A stretch of 64,000 nucleotides of DNA from Aporrectodea caliginosa (Eukaryota > Annelida > Clitellata > Crassiclitellata > Lumbricidae). The number at the start of each line of letters is the position of its first letter. Position 1 is the stretch's first letter. The notes beneath the pieces are model-generated. The model was not told the DNA's origin, ran no database searches, and saw only the letters and a program-made list of their open reading frames with translations. Shown here piece after piece: positions 23,440-34,975 of the stretch. The stretch is from assembly GCA_020284085.1 (NCBI GenBank), contig JACEVL010000410.1:558001-622000 (forward strand). Direction: 5' to 3'. A program made the translations under genes and the position numbers.

Positions 23440-23680
23440 ATCTTCTTCTTCTCTCTCCTCCGTCAGGCGTGCGCCAACGATGAGTCCTTAACATGACATC
23501 TCCAACTCTTTCTATCTCTGATTTTATCCATGGCTTCCCTCATGTCCATGTTTTGTGCCCTCAAATCCTCCATTATATTGTCCATCCAGGTCTTTCTTTG
23601 TCTTCCTCGACTTCGTGTTCCCTCCACATGTCCATACAGAGCCGCGGCTGGACGCCTTTTGTCGTTCATTCTCGTTTGTA
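23440..23680 (-). mobile_element. RTE-like LINE C-terminal fragment
   Basis: A 68-codon open frame reads ALYGHVEGTRSRGRQRKTW followed by MDNIMEDL and DMREAMDKIRDRKSWR. That is the well-known tail of RTE/craft-type endonuclease-reverse transcriptases (G-x-R-x-R-G-R-P-x-x-x-W-x-D-x-I-x-x-D). It is followed by a GAAGAAGAAGATA 3' end. Upstream reverse transcriptase is absent. Confidence 0.7.
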
Positions 23681-23938
23681 GGCATATAATTATAGGCTAA
23701 TCTTTCATCCGCTAGCCCATAAAAAATAAAATCTACAGTGTGCACCTGTCCCAGAGATACTGGTAACACGCTGTGTATAACGTGTTAACTATAAACAATT
23801 TTTGTATTTATAGCGGGGGCATTCATTCGATTTTCAGATATTGTTTCATTCGTTGAATATTTAGAATTAGAAGGTCAGTGATTTAATATTGTAAACTAAC
23901 ATTGACAGTAGATTATTACCTGGAATAAAATCACCGAA

Positions 23939-24033
23939 ACTACTGGGGCAAATCCTAAAACTACTGGGGCAAATCCTAAAACTACTGGGGCAAATCCTAA
24001 AACTACTTGGGCAAATCCTAAAACTACTGGGAC
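23939..24033. repeat. 21-bp tandem repeat, about 4.5 copies
   Basis: Unit ACTACTGGGGCAAATCCTAAA, nearly perfect, with single-base differences only in the last copies. Confidence 0.9.
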
Positions 24034-25181
24034 ACTTGTATCAGTAGTTGTATACAATTAATGTACAAGTAATGTAGACCTACTCGCGAATGTGAAGCTT
24101 CAGTCTTACATGGTCAGTACTTTTGAAAGGTATTGGTCACTGATCATCAGTGCTTGTGAACATTCGACATCGTCTCAGGCCGATTAAGAAACAGAGATAC
24201 TGGTTTACTGTCCAGACGAATATGTATTATATACAACTAGAAAATTAACGTAATCATGTACAAACGTAGAATCAAAAACTGTTACATAGATTAACAACTA
24301 ACTACAACTATATAGCTATGATAAACATGCCCAACTTAAGGTTTAAACAGATCTGATTCTGGTGTTTTAGAACATTTTAGTAATTTGGAGTAGGAAATTC
24401 GAGAAAAATATTAAGCTATTTAGGTTTAAAATTATACATAAGAATCTTTACTAATGACCTTTCAAGAGCCGATGAGTAGACTATTGTCTTATGCTAAAAA
24501 AATCGTCTAACTGTGTAACGGTTAGCAGAGCAAATATCAGTTCGGTCAAGCGCAATTTGATTTAGGAATACAAAACTCTGAGAGTTTTTACAACTAAGTT
24601 AGGCCTATTTCAAGTGTACAGTGGGTCGAGTGGGCGTTATATACAGCTCCCAATGTTGACAGTGTCATCAATTCCCGACTCTTGAACAATCGTAAAGCCG
24701 GCAACTGTTGGAGCAGTATCCGGTTGTGGCGGACTGGCCGTTGTGCTCGTGTGCCATTGCACATGGGTCCAGTGTTTCCGTTAGAGTCCAAAAAGAGGAC
24801 GTATTTACGCCTTGAGCAGGAATTTTTGGACGTAGCTCATTGCTTTCGGCTATCACACCGACAAATTTGAATGTTTTGGACGTTTTTTACGGGAGTAAAA
24901 ACGGCCATTTGGTCGTTAACGGAAACACTGCATGGGCCCCTCTGGTTTCAGCGTGGCCCCTAAGGCAGAAGGAATTAAGTACACGGTAATGCACAAACAT
25001 TCTAAATGGCAAGACCCTAAACTGGCCCCAGTTCGATATCCAGTGGTACGTAGTGAGACGTTACAAATAAATTCTACGCAGGTTATCCGTATAATGTTAT
25101 TCATTGGCTTAAATGACAAGCAGTAACAGAGAATTTTGACACTCTGGCTATGACTGCCGGCATCTCTCGACTGAGTTGGAA
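24034..25181. other. 3' flank of PLAC8-B, duplicated at PLAC8-C
   Basis: Phrases such as GTTGGAGCAGTATCCGG and the sequence just past the stop (CTCTCGACTGAGTTGGAACT) recur at 43200..43640 downstream of gene C, so the duplicated unit extends beyond the stop codon. A hAT MITE (24770..24930) interrupts it here but not at C. Confidence 0.6.
24770..24930. mobile_element. hAT-type MITE, 161 bp
   Basis: Ends CAGTGTTTCCGTTA and TTAACGGAAACACTG. The flanking 8-mers CATGGGTC and CATGGGCC differ at one base. Confidence 0.8.
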
Positions 25182-25280
25182 CTATGGCTTGTAGCCAAGG
25201 TTCTTGATTTCGCGATACATTTGATGTGCGGCACACGGATTACACCAGAACATTTCGCAAACGTCTTTCAACACACTTCC
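25182..25280 (-). CDS. PLAC8-B exon 3
   Basis: 99 bp, acceptor TCGTTGCAG; encodes GSVLKDVCEMFWCNPC to NLGYKP and a TAG stop. Too short for a usual ORF scan but matched by exons in C and D. Confidence 0.92.
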   Translation of the reverse strand, partial: GSVLKDVCEMFWCNPCAAHQMYREIKNLGYKP

Positions 25281-28200
25281 CTGCAACGAACACCAACAAA
25301 ACATTCGATTCATATAAGTTATTTCACAACCTGATTCACGCAGTCACTGCCGTATACATTAATTATAACCATTAATCATAACTTATCGTATCTCAGAATT
25401 TATAAACTTATAAAGCGTCTCTTTCAGTACTAGCGATTCAGAGGCGCTCTGAGCGTTGCGGCCCCGAGGAAATAAGATAGTTTTCAAACAACGAAGAGAT
25501 GAAGATGGGAGACCTATATACTAAAATCTTACTAGGGATTGAGAGGGAGAGGTCATTCCACATAGAAGGGCCCACAAGAACAAAGGCACAGTGTTGGGTC
25601 ATGACAGTCCTTGCCATGGGAACTAGGAGATCAAGTCGATCCGCACACCGGAGAGGGCGGGAAGAGACAGCAGACTGAGGTTTGCGCATTAAGTCGCAAA
25701 ATAGTTAGGAGCTAGCCCCTGTTGAATTCTTAAGACTAAGAGCAGTACCTTGTATTGGAGAGGCACAGGGAAGCCAGTGTAGGACATCAGTAATGTAGGT
25801 AGGCCTATAGAAATGTGGGAGAAACGAAGGAGACGAGCAATTAGCCTGGCTGCCGAGTTCAGAACCGACCGAATGTTAGACTAATTCGGTGGCAGATCTA
25901 AAGAGGATCCGCTGAAGAACGTAGTCAAAGATCTGTTGCCTAATCTTGGTGGATAAATGTAGGGCCTACAGGTTAACACTTTATCGACAAGCTGCATTGG
26001 TTTTCCAGTCGCTTTTAGTACACTCTCGAAGTTAAAGTTTTAAAAATCTGCAAAGCCAGAATATCAGTTTGCCACTACATCAAATCTTGAATCCACGTCT
26101 AGATTAATTGCATATCTTCTGGCAATTAGCTCATACTCTCTGCAAAAATCATACATACGCCTAATTTTTCACTTCGTTCGGTGACAAGCGTTGTTGCACT
26201 AGTTTTAACTCTATTCATTTTAAGATTCTCTATGGCACTATACTGTCAGGCTTTATTATATATCAACAGCTACCCGACGAAAAATTTCAAACGTCTTGTG
26301 AATTAGTACATAAAAATTTCTTTAAACTCGTGACTGAAATTAATCATACAATCACGACTGCAACGACATAAGTAGGGGCCTACCGGGGTATTTGCCTAAA
26401 ATATCGCGAGTGTTTGCAAATGTCGACGCCCTGTGGCAAGGTGACCGTGCTTCAGTGGTTTTCCACTGATCCATTCTAAGTTATTCATTCGCTACTAGTT
26501 TTAAGAGTTCACTCACGCATGAACTGCATGCTTTGTTGCAAGAATATAGAGCACACATAGACTTACTTGTATCCCAAACTGAGCACGAAGTTTCGTCCGC
26601 ATTGAAGTCTCAAATGGGTAGCCACAGCAGAAAGGACCGCAGACGCATTCATCCATCTGCGTTGCGAGGGTGCACATGAAACAAGGATGGCAGAAAAAGC
26701 AGTACATGCCTACGTACAAAGAAAAAAAATGACAACACCCTCAATAGAACTCAATCATCCCTTTATACACAATACCTGCTGCAGCCCAGCAGGAATACAA
26801 AGGTGAATTTATCGGGCATTCATTAATACTACACGCCTCTGTTAACAATATTCCACTATGAGGCGCACAAAGAAATTGCAGGTTCATCCCCAACTAAAAA
26901 TGGCAATTACAGAACACAGTAAAAAATGTATAGGCTATTACACCTACTTCTCAGATTCGAACCCTCCGTTGTAGGCAGAATTTAACGCCTATATCAATAG
27001 TGTTCGTATAACAGACCACCCGCCTTATTCAGTGTGCGTTGGCTGGCAAAGCTTCTGGAATGCACCTTAGGAATCTATGCGCTTTCATGAGTTGTCAGTC
27101 AGTTGTTAGTTATTTTATTAGTTATTTTATATGCTGTAGTGTAGGCCTAGTTAACCTACGTAGCCTGTCTTCTTCTCTCAGAGACCCCACACGGATCGTA
27201 TCCGCATGAAACTGTATAATTAATGGATTGCAATGTTTGAATACGACTTTGCTTAATATTGTGTCTAGTACTCTAGTAGTATTTGTCAAATAAGCGCCAC
27301 CTATAATTGTGTCAGACTTCGGCTCATGTATACCTGTTTAAGTTCTACCAATTTGTTCCATCATAGTGGGAAGACTAGATAAGCCCATTGGGCTTCTTCT
27401 CCCCATTAATCGATTTTTATTACTTAACTTGTTTGACTATAACCTCTACAATGTCTGTTTCTTATTAATGGCGCTTACGAAATGTAAACTGCTAATGACT
27501 GTATTCACATGTATACATTGTTTTCACTGATCATGGAATCGATTCTAATAAATTTGAGCATATGTAGACCCGTACATATAAGTACGCATTAATGCAGGTA
27601 CACACATGCATATAATTATTTAAGTAGTTATCTGTTCATTGGAATGGCGCCCCTTACAATCGTTGAACCATGTCTATAATTATATCTAATTCCTGCGACG
27701 GTTAAATGGTATACGAAACAGTGCCATCAAGGTGCGCTCGGACGCACTCAAACATACGATGATAAAATGTGATTTCAGCTGTACCGAACGAACACGTGGA
27801 GAAGAAATGATTGATTGAAATATTAAATATTGATCGAAGCATCAGTGACGTCATCTCTCGAACGAATTGTGATCGGTAGAAGAGAAGTAGACAAAGGCAG
27901 GCAGAGTATGAGACAGACAGACAAGCAGACAGACAGACAGACAGACACAGACAGACAGACAGACAGACGGACGGTCGGACGGACAGACAGACAGACAGAC
28001 AGAACCAAAGACTCAAGGTAGCCGTACACCGAACTGATCCGATACATTCGGCCAGTATGTTAATTGGGGTCAAATCGAATCGGTTATATGCCGCTGTTAA
28101 ATAAAGGGAGAGACGATCGAGGATGGTGGAGTGATTCTTACATCCGCAGCAGTCTTCACAGCATCCACACATGCCGCTTGTCCATTGGCGGATGTTCTGT

Positions 28201-28382
28201 GGCTGTCCTTGGATGACGCCTGTTGACTGTGGCTGATTGACCATCACTACGGTCTGCTGCTGATGCTGCTGGTGCGGCTGCTGGTGCGGCGTACAGTATC
28301 CCTGTGGCTGTGGCTGATAGTATGCCTGGTTCTGTGGCTGAGAGTATCCCTGACCGTTATTATCGTAAACGTAGCCCTGCAT
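25182..28382 (-). CDS. PLAC8/cornifelin-family paralog B (3 exons, 160 aa)
   Basis: Exons are 28382..28142, 26709..26567 and 25280..25182 (stop TAG 25184..25182), with GT..AG introns of 1432 and 1286 bp. Residues 1-60 form a Gln/Pro/Tyr-rich tail. Residues 67-155 form the PLAC8 domain: WTSGMCGCCEDCCGC, CHPCFMCTLATQMDECVCG, SMRTKLRAQFGIQGS, FWCNPCAAHQMYREIK. Vertebrate PLAC8 and cornifelin share W-x-T-G-x-C-x-C-x-x-D, the M-x-E-C-x-x-G block, R-x-x-Y-G-I-x-G-S and C-A-x-x-Q-x-x-R-E. There is no signal peptide and no clear membrane segment. The function of the family is loosely defined (growth, differentiation, metal and stress phenotypes). The ATG is the only one in frame before the domain. 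Intron 2 holds a LINE fragment. Confidence 0.9.
25405..25890 (-). mobile_element. LINE 3' fragment in PLAC8-B intron 2
   Basis: RLDLLVPMARTVMTQHCAF followed by GPSMWNDLSLSIP is the C-terminal signature of CR1/L2-like LINE proteins. Upstream on the same strand, a frame with NSAARLIARLL and LHWLPVPLQYK gives the preceding RT region. The 3' end carries the AGAGGCGCTCTGAG phrase. Confidence 0.7.
26567..26709 (-). CDS. PLAC8-B exon 2
   Basis: 143 bp, 47 full codons after the split Cys, acceptor TACGTAG, donor CAA|GTAAGT in phase 0. Core of the domain, from MYCFFCHPC to AQFGIQ. Confidence 0.92.
26710..28141 (-). other. PLAC8-B intron 1
   Basis: Contains a (GACA)n tract near its 5' end and a block (about 27700..28100) conserved in A and C, including GAACACGTGGAGAAGAAATG and TACATTCGGCCAGTA. 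Confidence 0.7.
27895..28005. repeat. (GACA)n microsatellite
   Basis: Near-continuous GACAGACAGACAG with a few GACG variants. It produces spurious frames rich in Ser/Val/Cys/Leu that extend the exon 1 frame past its donor. Confidence 0.95.
28142..28382 (-). CDS. PLAC8-B exon 1
   Basis: 80 codons plus one base; donor GTAAGA splits a Cys codon as T|GC. Encodes the low-complexity tail (QPHQQHQQQTVVMVNQPQS) and the first Cys cluster. Confidence 0.9.
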
Positions 28383-28458
28383 TGTTGCTTCAACTTTTAT
28401 CAAGGTCAAGGTCGATCACAAGATTACCAAGTCACGGCAGGCACTGAACGGCAAAAAC
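28383..28458 (-). other. Conserved leader and putative 3' splice site upstream of PLAC8-B start
   Basis: ACTGTTTCAG|G (acceptor at about 28458) then 76 bp to the ATG, closely matching the leaders of A and, less closely, C. Suggests a non-coding first exon further upstream. Confidence 0.4.
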
Positions 28459-29069
28459 CTGAAACAGTTTATTCAGTTTGAATTATGATTGTACTGTGGC
28501 CTTTTTTGTGAATTTTACATACGTTTCCACAGTCTTAATTGCACTTAGCAACAACTGGCAAGCTTCTTCGACTATTATAATGAAGAAAATGAGTGAGGCA
28601 TGATTTAATGCGCTGTTTGTTGAGTATGTGTGAGCTTTGGCATAGTATGAAAGCCGTCAGTATCAAGATGATTTCTTTTATGCATTACACGTCGGCGCCA
28701 TAAAGAAGAACCTAATCATAATTACAATCTATACCTTAAATTAAATCAGTTTTTAATCGTTTTAGATGTTTCATAACATTTCCTTATTTAAAAAAATATA
28801 TGTAACAAATCCTTCCGATCACTGGATGAATATTTTGTTTTTTATTCGGCTCAGAGATATTTCCTATACATAAAGTAAAAAAAAATAATTATTGAGCACT
28901 TTACCAATTTTCACATCATCCACAATGACTTTCTCCATTACCTTCTTCCATTTTGTTTTTATTTTGCCTACCTTTTACTCAATTCATATTTGCTTCTCAC
29001 ATAGCTGTAAACTCTTGTCAATATGGCATTGTCAATTAGAAATTGCAATGAATGTGTTATGGCACTAGA

Positions 29070-29165
29070 CAGCTTACATCTATGAGCGCTGTATCTCCAT
29101 TGATGTCTACTGTTGCCATAGATGCTCCAAGTAAGAGTTCTACGGTTAACCAATAGGCCAGAGAG
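29070..29165 (-). pseudogene. Ankyrin-repeat-like fragment (tentative)
   Basis: One frame reads WLTVELLLGASMATVDINGD then TALIDVS, matching the second helix and loop of an ankyrin repeat (V-x-L-L-L-x-x-G-A-x-x-x-x-x-D-x-x-G-x-T-A-L). Only one repeat is visible, and neighbouring frames show no further repeats. It could be an exon of a gene whose other exons I cannot see, a pseudogene, or chance. Confidence 0.3.
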
Positions 29166-29475
29166 AGCAGCCACCTGTTATCAACTTTAAATTATAACAA
29201 CTGAAGGGTGCATTTTGGTATAAAAAAATAGAAGAATCTGTGTCGATGATGCGGTGGGGTTCCCAGCCTAAGGCCTCATTACGAGACAATGGACGATGTG
29301 AAGATGAAGTCAGGCTGGACTGTACTGGGAGAGGATGGGAGTGCAGGAGAGTCCAAACGGACTTCTCAGTTACTGATTGCAAGTTTACACTAGTCGTCTG
29401 TCGCGAAGACTGAACTTTAACCTTAAGTTTTATAATGGAGAGGATGGGATGGCTCTAAGCTATCGAGAACTGCTC

Positions 29476-29858
29476 GTTTATTTATTTATTTATTTATTTA
29501 TTTATTCAAGTGACATTAAAAAGTGGGAAGAACCAGGACGACAACACCATCGACGAAAATTAATCAAACTCAAATGTCCAGACGCCTACAAGTTACTTAT
29601 ATAAGATTTTCAGTGTTGTCTGCTGTTGGAAACGTTTGAAGATTACATGAGACATTAGTAACAGATGATAACAAGTTTAACAGGAGTCGAATGTAACCGT
29701 ATGGCAACATGCAAGGGGCCCATCTGTCCTACTGCTCATTTTACAGTCGCCCATAGGGAGTGGAAGACTGAATCAATCTTACGGGGCTAGCGGGTTTCGA
29801 ACCTGCGTCCATCTGGTCTTTGTGCCAGGGTGTTACCATTCAGCCATCTCCGCGCCCG
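29476..29858 (-). mobile_element. tRNA-derived SINE with (ATTT)n tail
   Basis: On the minus strand the head (29858..29782) has an A-box-like ATGGCTGAATGG and a B box GGTTCGAAACC. The element ends in a (TAAA)-type tail at 29506..29476. Confidence 0.6.
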
Positions 29859-30214
29859 ATATGTACATTTATGTCAAACTGCTTTGCGAATTTTATATTG
29901 TACATAATTGACATCGCCCTATGTAACTTCTCAGTAGAGATGGTTGCGTTAAAACCAGTTAAGGCTGATTCGAAATCACCTCATGACTAAACGGCATCTG
30001 GAATCCGGAAGTAGCATTCGACATTTATACTGGCACAGCTTCCTTATAGATTGGGTGCAGCGCTAATTGTATTACCGCTCTTTAATCCACTGAATCATTT
30101 AATACCTCTGCTATCTTTAGCCAAGTATAAAAACAAAACAATAGGAGGTGTTCCAAAACATTACATGAGAAACGGTTTTGAATACCGCCCAAGTATGTAG
30201 GCCTAGTCTACGAG

Positions 30215-30354
30215 CAGAGGCGAAAATCTGCACATAACTTTGGGGACAGATTTTTTCGGGAGCCGGACTTTCGTACATTTGGGGGGGGGACAGACAAGCC
30301 TCAGTCAAAACTGTGGGGACTGTCACCCTCTAACACCCGGGATTTTCGTCACTG
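30215..30354. mobile_element. hAT-type MITE, 140 bp
   Basis: Ends CAGAGGCGAAAATC and GATTTTCGTCACTG. The flanking 8-mers TCTACGAG and TATACGAC agree at six of eight positions, so the copy appears old. Confidence 0.6.
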
Positions 30355-31280
30355 TATACGACTCAGAGATACACAAAATTATGACAATCGGGAACAAAAC
30401 GCTTTAAAATCTCTGCATAAAAGTCTAAACTAAAAAAGTCTAAAAGAAAGAATGTTCAGTTCTATAATTATAATCAGGACTTTTCAAATAATCGGTCATC
30501 AGTTATCGCCCACTTCTGTTGAATCATGTGGGTCACGCGCATCCTGCATTCGTACATCCGTATATTTAAAAGCCTGCAAAAACGCACGAGAATATAATTA
30601 TACGAATTTTCATCTGACTCTGATGATAAACGATTGATATGATGGGCAAAATCAAATTCAGATGCACTTCTTCGCTACAAAGATGCGCCGGAGATTGACG
30701 TGAATTCTTGTCCACTGCAGTGGTCAAAGGAGCATGTAGGCCTACAGTACTGTTGGAGCCCACAGTCTTAGCAAGGAAATACCTATAGCTTGTCCGGTCA
30801 CACCTATCCTCCCTCCCCATTTTTTATATTTATCTAAAGGATAAATACATCCTGGAGAAAACATTCCACCAGAGATGCTAGATCAAACATTGCACACACA
30901 CACACATAATTATGTAATGTAACTGAACATTTATATACATATACAACATACGCAGTGGGATACACATATACATTTATATGTACACCTATATTGCATACAT
31001 TCATGCACATGTACGTAGGGCCTACACTTATATCGTACATGCACACTCGACATTGAAGCGTTTTATTATGTGATATATTGCAATCTAGCCTTTATACAGT
31101 GCGTGTGTTTACAGAGGAACAGGATGAGAACGTAAAAAATTAATAACGATATCCGCTTTTAAATTCGCTGTAATTGGTTTTTACCCCGCATTCAATTACA
31201 GACTGCAACTGAAAGATTACCAGTTGATGGGCAATTATATTTGTTTTGACAAACACCCGTTTCAAAACTGGCATCGCATA

Positions 31281-32251
31281 TTAACCCTCAGGCTACCAAG
31301 GGGGTGGTTGCCACCCCCTAGGTTTTTTTTCATCTCAAACTTTTTCCGTATGGAATAAAAATTTGACCTTTTAAGTAGCTGTAGGGGGTTCATTTACACA
31401 CGTTTTGAGGTAAAATGTGAGATGATATCTCACACCGTTCAAAAGTTATACCCAATATACCCGAGGTACCGGGGGGGTGGATACCACCCCCTAGATTTTC
31501 GACTATATCTTATCCGTCATTTAATATATTAAGAGACACAAATTATACCATTCTATAGAGGGAATGTGGGGCTACATTTCTATGGTCACTGAGTTGACCT
31601 GAGACAACCGGAAGTGCTCAAAATAAATTATAATACGCGTAATATGCGTGAAAAATGGCTGAATGGAAGGACTTCCCCTTAGTTTTTGTCTGTAGCGTAT
31701 TCATTTGTCTTCCTAGAAGAGAAAAAAGATACCATTCTTTAGAGGGAATGAAGGGCTTCATTTGCATACCTACATCTTTGTCTTTTGAATACCGGAAAGT
31801 GATCAAAATAAATAATAATACGCGTAATCTGTGTGAAAATGGCTGAATACAGCATTACAATGTAAACCGATATATATGTATGGATATATATGTATGGATG
31901 TACATTTATACTATATAAACATGTGTAGGGATGATTTTGTGTATCTTTTATACATAGATTAGTTTCAAAACACACATAATCTTATATTTGTTTATCCAAA
32001 AAGTACAAAATGTACGCAATAATATACAATATTGCTAATTAATGGGTTCCGTTGTTAAAAGTGATGTAATTTCGAGGTGCATTGACATAATGTACAACTA
32101 AATATACCATTCTGTGCAGAAATGAATGCTGAATCCAATGCTATATTACAAGTTATGATATGTAAAACCAAACACGAAATCCAGGGGGGTGGTAACCACC
32201 CCCCCCTTGGTAGCCAGTGTTACAAAAAAAGCTTGGTAGCCCTAGGGTTAA
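31281..32251. mobile_element. piggyBac-type MITE, copy 1 (963 bp plus TTAA sites)
   Basis: Flanked by TTAA at 31281..31284 and 32248..32251. Termini are CCCTCAGGCTACCAAG and CTTGGTAGCCCTAGGG. Subterminal GGGGTGG/CCACCCCC palindromes occur at 31300, 31475 and 32190. The interior holds two imperfect direct copies of about 120 bp (CCATTCT..AGAGGGAATG to AATACGCGTAAT) and part of a third. No transposase frame. Nearly the same sequence recurs at 62119..63050. Confidence 0.85.
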
Positions 32252-32631
32252 GCCTGTCTAAAAAGCTTTTACAGTAATTGAGGAATGGTTATTTATCGAT
32301 TATTCTTCTCGCTAAATCCTCTTTCCGGCTTTCCTTCTCAGCCCTCTTCTCGCTCTATTCTTATCTCTAATCTTTTGGTCAAAACACTTCTTTAAGATAT
32401 CTTATCCCGAACAGTCACTAACTTGCTATCGATAGCTCCATCTCTGTATGTCTTGTCCCTAAAAGCATGAATTTCAGGTACCCTGCTCCAAAATTGTTCT
32501 TTATCAACCTCGTCACCATGGAAGCGGACACCCCTCTCACATAGTAAAACTGTGCAATGTCAAGTCATGTAAATTCCTTTCGTCTAAAATAATTTCTGTA
32601 GCTTTCGAACTGTTTAACCACAGATGAGAAG

Positions 32632-32818
32632 CAGTGGCGGCGCCAGACATTTTTGTAACCAGGTCATAACCAGGGCAATCATACAAGTAACCAGTGCAGA
32701 GGCGATTTATGTCCCAAAGAAATTCTCGCAGGGCAAAAATTCTGGCAGGGCAACGACCAGGGCAAAGGCTTTTACCAGAGCATTTGCCCTTGCTTGCCCT
32801 GGTGTAGTGCCGCCACTG
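32632..32818. mobile_element. hAT-type MITE, 187 bp
   Basis: Ends CAGTGGCGGCGCCAGA and GTGCCGCCACTG, exact 8-bp duplication ATGAGAAG (32624..32631, 32819..32826). Same terminal family as 36334..36505. Block X copy 1 shows the empty site near 14452 (GATGAGTAG). Confidence 0.9.
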
Positions 32819-33502
32819 ATGAGAAGTAATACTGACGGCACTGGTCAACTGAGCGTCTGATAAGAAAGCGAAACTGCTGGTTCAACAAATTATTCTAATT
32901 CAAATAAACAAACCTCAAATTTAGGAGATAAAATTGAATACCACAAAGGTTAGTCTAAACACTAGTTCGATCGTTTTAAGAGATTGTAGGCTTACGAATA
33001 TCAATATAAAACCAAACTTAGGTCCACATCCAAACTAATATGATGCTCACGATCATACCAAATTTATTCTCAGCTGATGTCTATTCATAAACTGACACAA
33101 TTTTGTAGCACCAGCGTCTGATTCTTGAGTCCAAGTGGAGCAACATTTCGATATCGTGCATACTTAGCTGATTCAGATTGAATATGAAGACTTATGAGAT
33201 AAACAAACGATATGCTCATATTTCTTTTACACAGGCTCTATGCGTACACTATTCAAGAACATTTTGCAAATTCTACATGGTCCTACCTGTCAGGTGAGTT
33301 GCAGCACAACTGTAAATGCGATATGTTCTCGTGGCCTTTTACAGACAAATGAACAGATGCTATTCGCCACAGCCAATGGCTTTGACCGTGACTGTGAGCG
33401 CGGCCTCGCGTTTAACGATGGCAGGAGCAAACTGATTACTCACCGCTATTGACTATACAGCAAGGCTGCTTACTGTAACAGCGGGAAGAGCGTTGAACAG
33501 CT

Positions 33503-33729
33503 TAATAATAATAATAATAATAATATCTTTTCTTTAATAAGCGCCTGACAAACGCACTGCGCTGTACATTTACATGTTATGCAATTTAAATCTTAACTAC
33601 TAACAGAACAGACAGCTTGCAATACAACGGCGCTAATAGCAGCCTACAAACATATCCGCCCAACGGGGCTCGAACTCGGTACCTCTCGGTCTGTGTGCCA
33701 GATGTTATCCAATGCGCCACGGGCCCCCC
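33503..33729 (-). mobile_element. tRNA-derived SINE with (TTA)n tail
   Basis: Head on the minus strand: GTGGCGCATTGGATAACAT (A box region) and GAGTTCGAGCCCCG (B box). The body includes GCGCTGTACATT, and the tail is a (TTA)n run at 33503..33523. Confidence 0.65.
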
Positions 33730-34079
33730 TTGTCCAGCCTGGAGGCCTTCTGACTAAACTGGAAGGATATTTACTGAAGAGGATTGCGGTAAAAGACAGG
33801 GAAACGTAACTAAAAGGGTTAAATCGAAGAACAGTTGAAAATAAAATTGGTAGAATAGAAAGTCTGTGTCTGTGTTAGTTATGACATTGTTGCATTCGTA
33901 ATTAGATAACCATATTATCGGTCGCTGTTATGGAAATATTCAGGTCTTTACTGAAAACGAGACAACATAATTGCTTAGCTTCTTTTGGCTTTGAGATCAC
34001 GACTAATGCCGATCTACACGTCTATCACTTTACATATACATGTACATGTATACATGTATACATGCATACATGCATAAAT

Positions 34080-34250
34080 ACATACATACATACATACAAC
34101 ATACATACATACATGCATAAATAACATACATACATACATACATACATACATACATACATACATACATACATACATACATACATACATACATACATACATA
34201 CATACATACATACATACATACATACATACATACATACATACATACATACA

Positions 34251-34293
<43 letters not shown>

Positions 34294-34314
34294 CATACAT
34301 ACATACATACACAC
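34080..34314. repeat. (ACAT)n microsatellite, about 235 bp
   Basis: Almost uninterrupted CATACATACATACATAC; degenerate CATGCATA repeats continue to about 34650. All long frames here (Met-Tyr-Val-Cys repeats) are artefacts. Confidence 0.97.
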
Positions 34315-34734
34315 ATTCATTCATATTTTAAAAGGTGTATCTGTTCATGAATACATACAATACATACATACATACATATGTACGTATATACATACATGCA
34401 TAAATACATGCATATCTTGCTTGCATGCACATACATAAAAACACATGTACAATTGTACATGCATACATACATAATTATATGCGTATAAACATGCATGCAT
34501 ACATTCATAACTACATATGTGCATGCATATATACATACATTTCTATATGCATACATACATATATGCAAAAATACCCACATACGTGCATATATACATACAT
34601 GTATGCATACATGTGTACCTAAATGCGTATATACATGCATGCATAATATATGATGAATATAAACGTGCAACTCAATGTTAAGTATCACCCATTCAAGAGG
34701 TTTATTTTTATGTATAAAGTTATGCTAAAATTTT

Positions 34735-34975
34735 GAGTCGACCAGTGTTAGAGCTGGTTGTGTCAAAGACATGCGGTCACATGCCCAAGACCAAGCCTTC
34801 CAGTCTCTGTATTCTCGTATTACGTTGTGCACAGCTTCTGCCACAGCTTGGCCAGTATCTGCGGGTATCATTATGATTGACAACAGTTTCTTTTCCCCCA
34901 TCGTCGAAACCGGAATGTCAACCTATCCACTTTCTCTTTCTCTGTCAAAAGCAAACAGCAGCTTGCTGCCAGGGG
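34735..34975 (-). pseudogene. RNase-H-fold transposase-like gene, fragment copy 3
   Basis: DTGQAVAEAVHNVIREYRD and the upstream EKEKVDRLTF piece match 17490..17720 of copy 1 closely at the DNA level. It is cut by the hAT element starting at 34970, inside the sequence CTTGCTGC. The continuation of the alignment resumes at 37072. Confidence 0.65.

Larger units (their letters stand above)
27147..29020. repeat. Segmental duplication block carrying PLAC8-B exon 1
   Basis: Counterpart of 685..3160; see that entry for shared phrases. The block is uninterrupted here, so it shows the pre-insertion state for the A copy. Confidence 0.7.
31040..34700. repeat. Segmental duplication block X, copy 2
   Basis: Counterpart of 13680..15560, expanded by the piggyBac MITE (31281..32251), a hAT MITE (32632..32818), a SINE (33503..33729) and the ACAT array. 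None of these is in copy 1, so all postdate the duplication. Confidence 0.7.

Noticed and set aside
27823..28047. Ser/Val/Cys/Leu-rich open frames across 27.8-28.0 kb, and the 235-codon frame extending PLAC8-B exon 1
   Set aside because: They read through a (GACA)n microsatellite past a consensus GTAAGA splice donor; conserved splicing in C and D shows the coding part ends at 28142.
34014..34324. Met-Tyr-Val-Cys repeat proteins on the minus strand
   Set aside because: Translation of a pure ACAT microsatellite in several frames.
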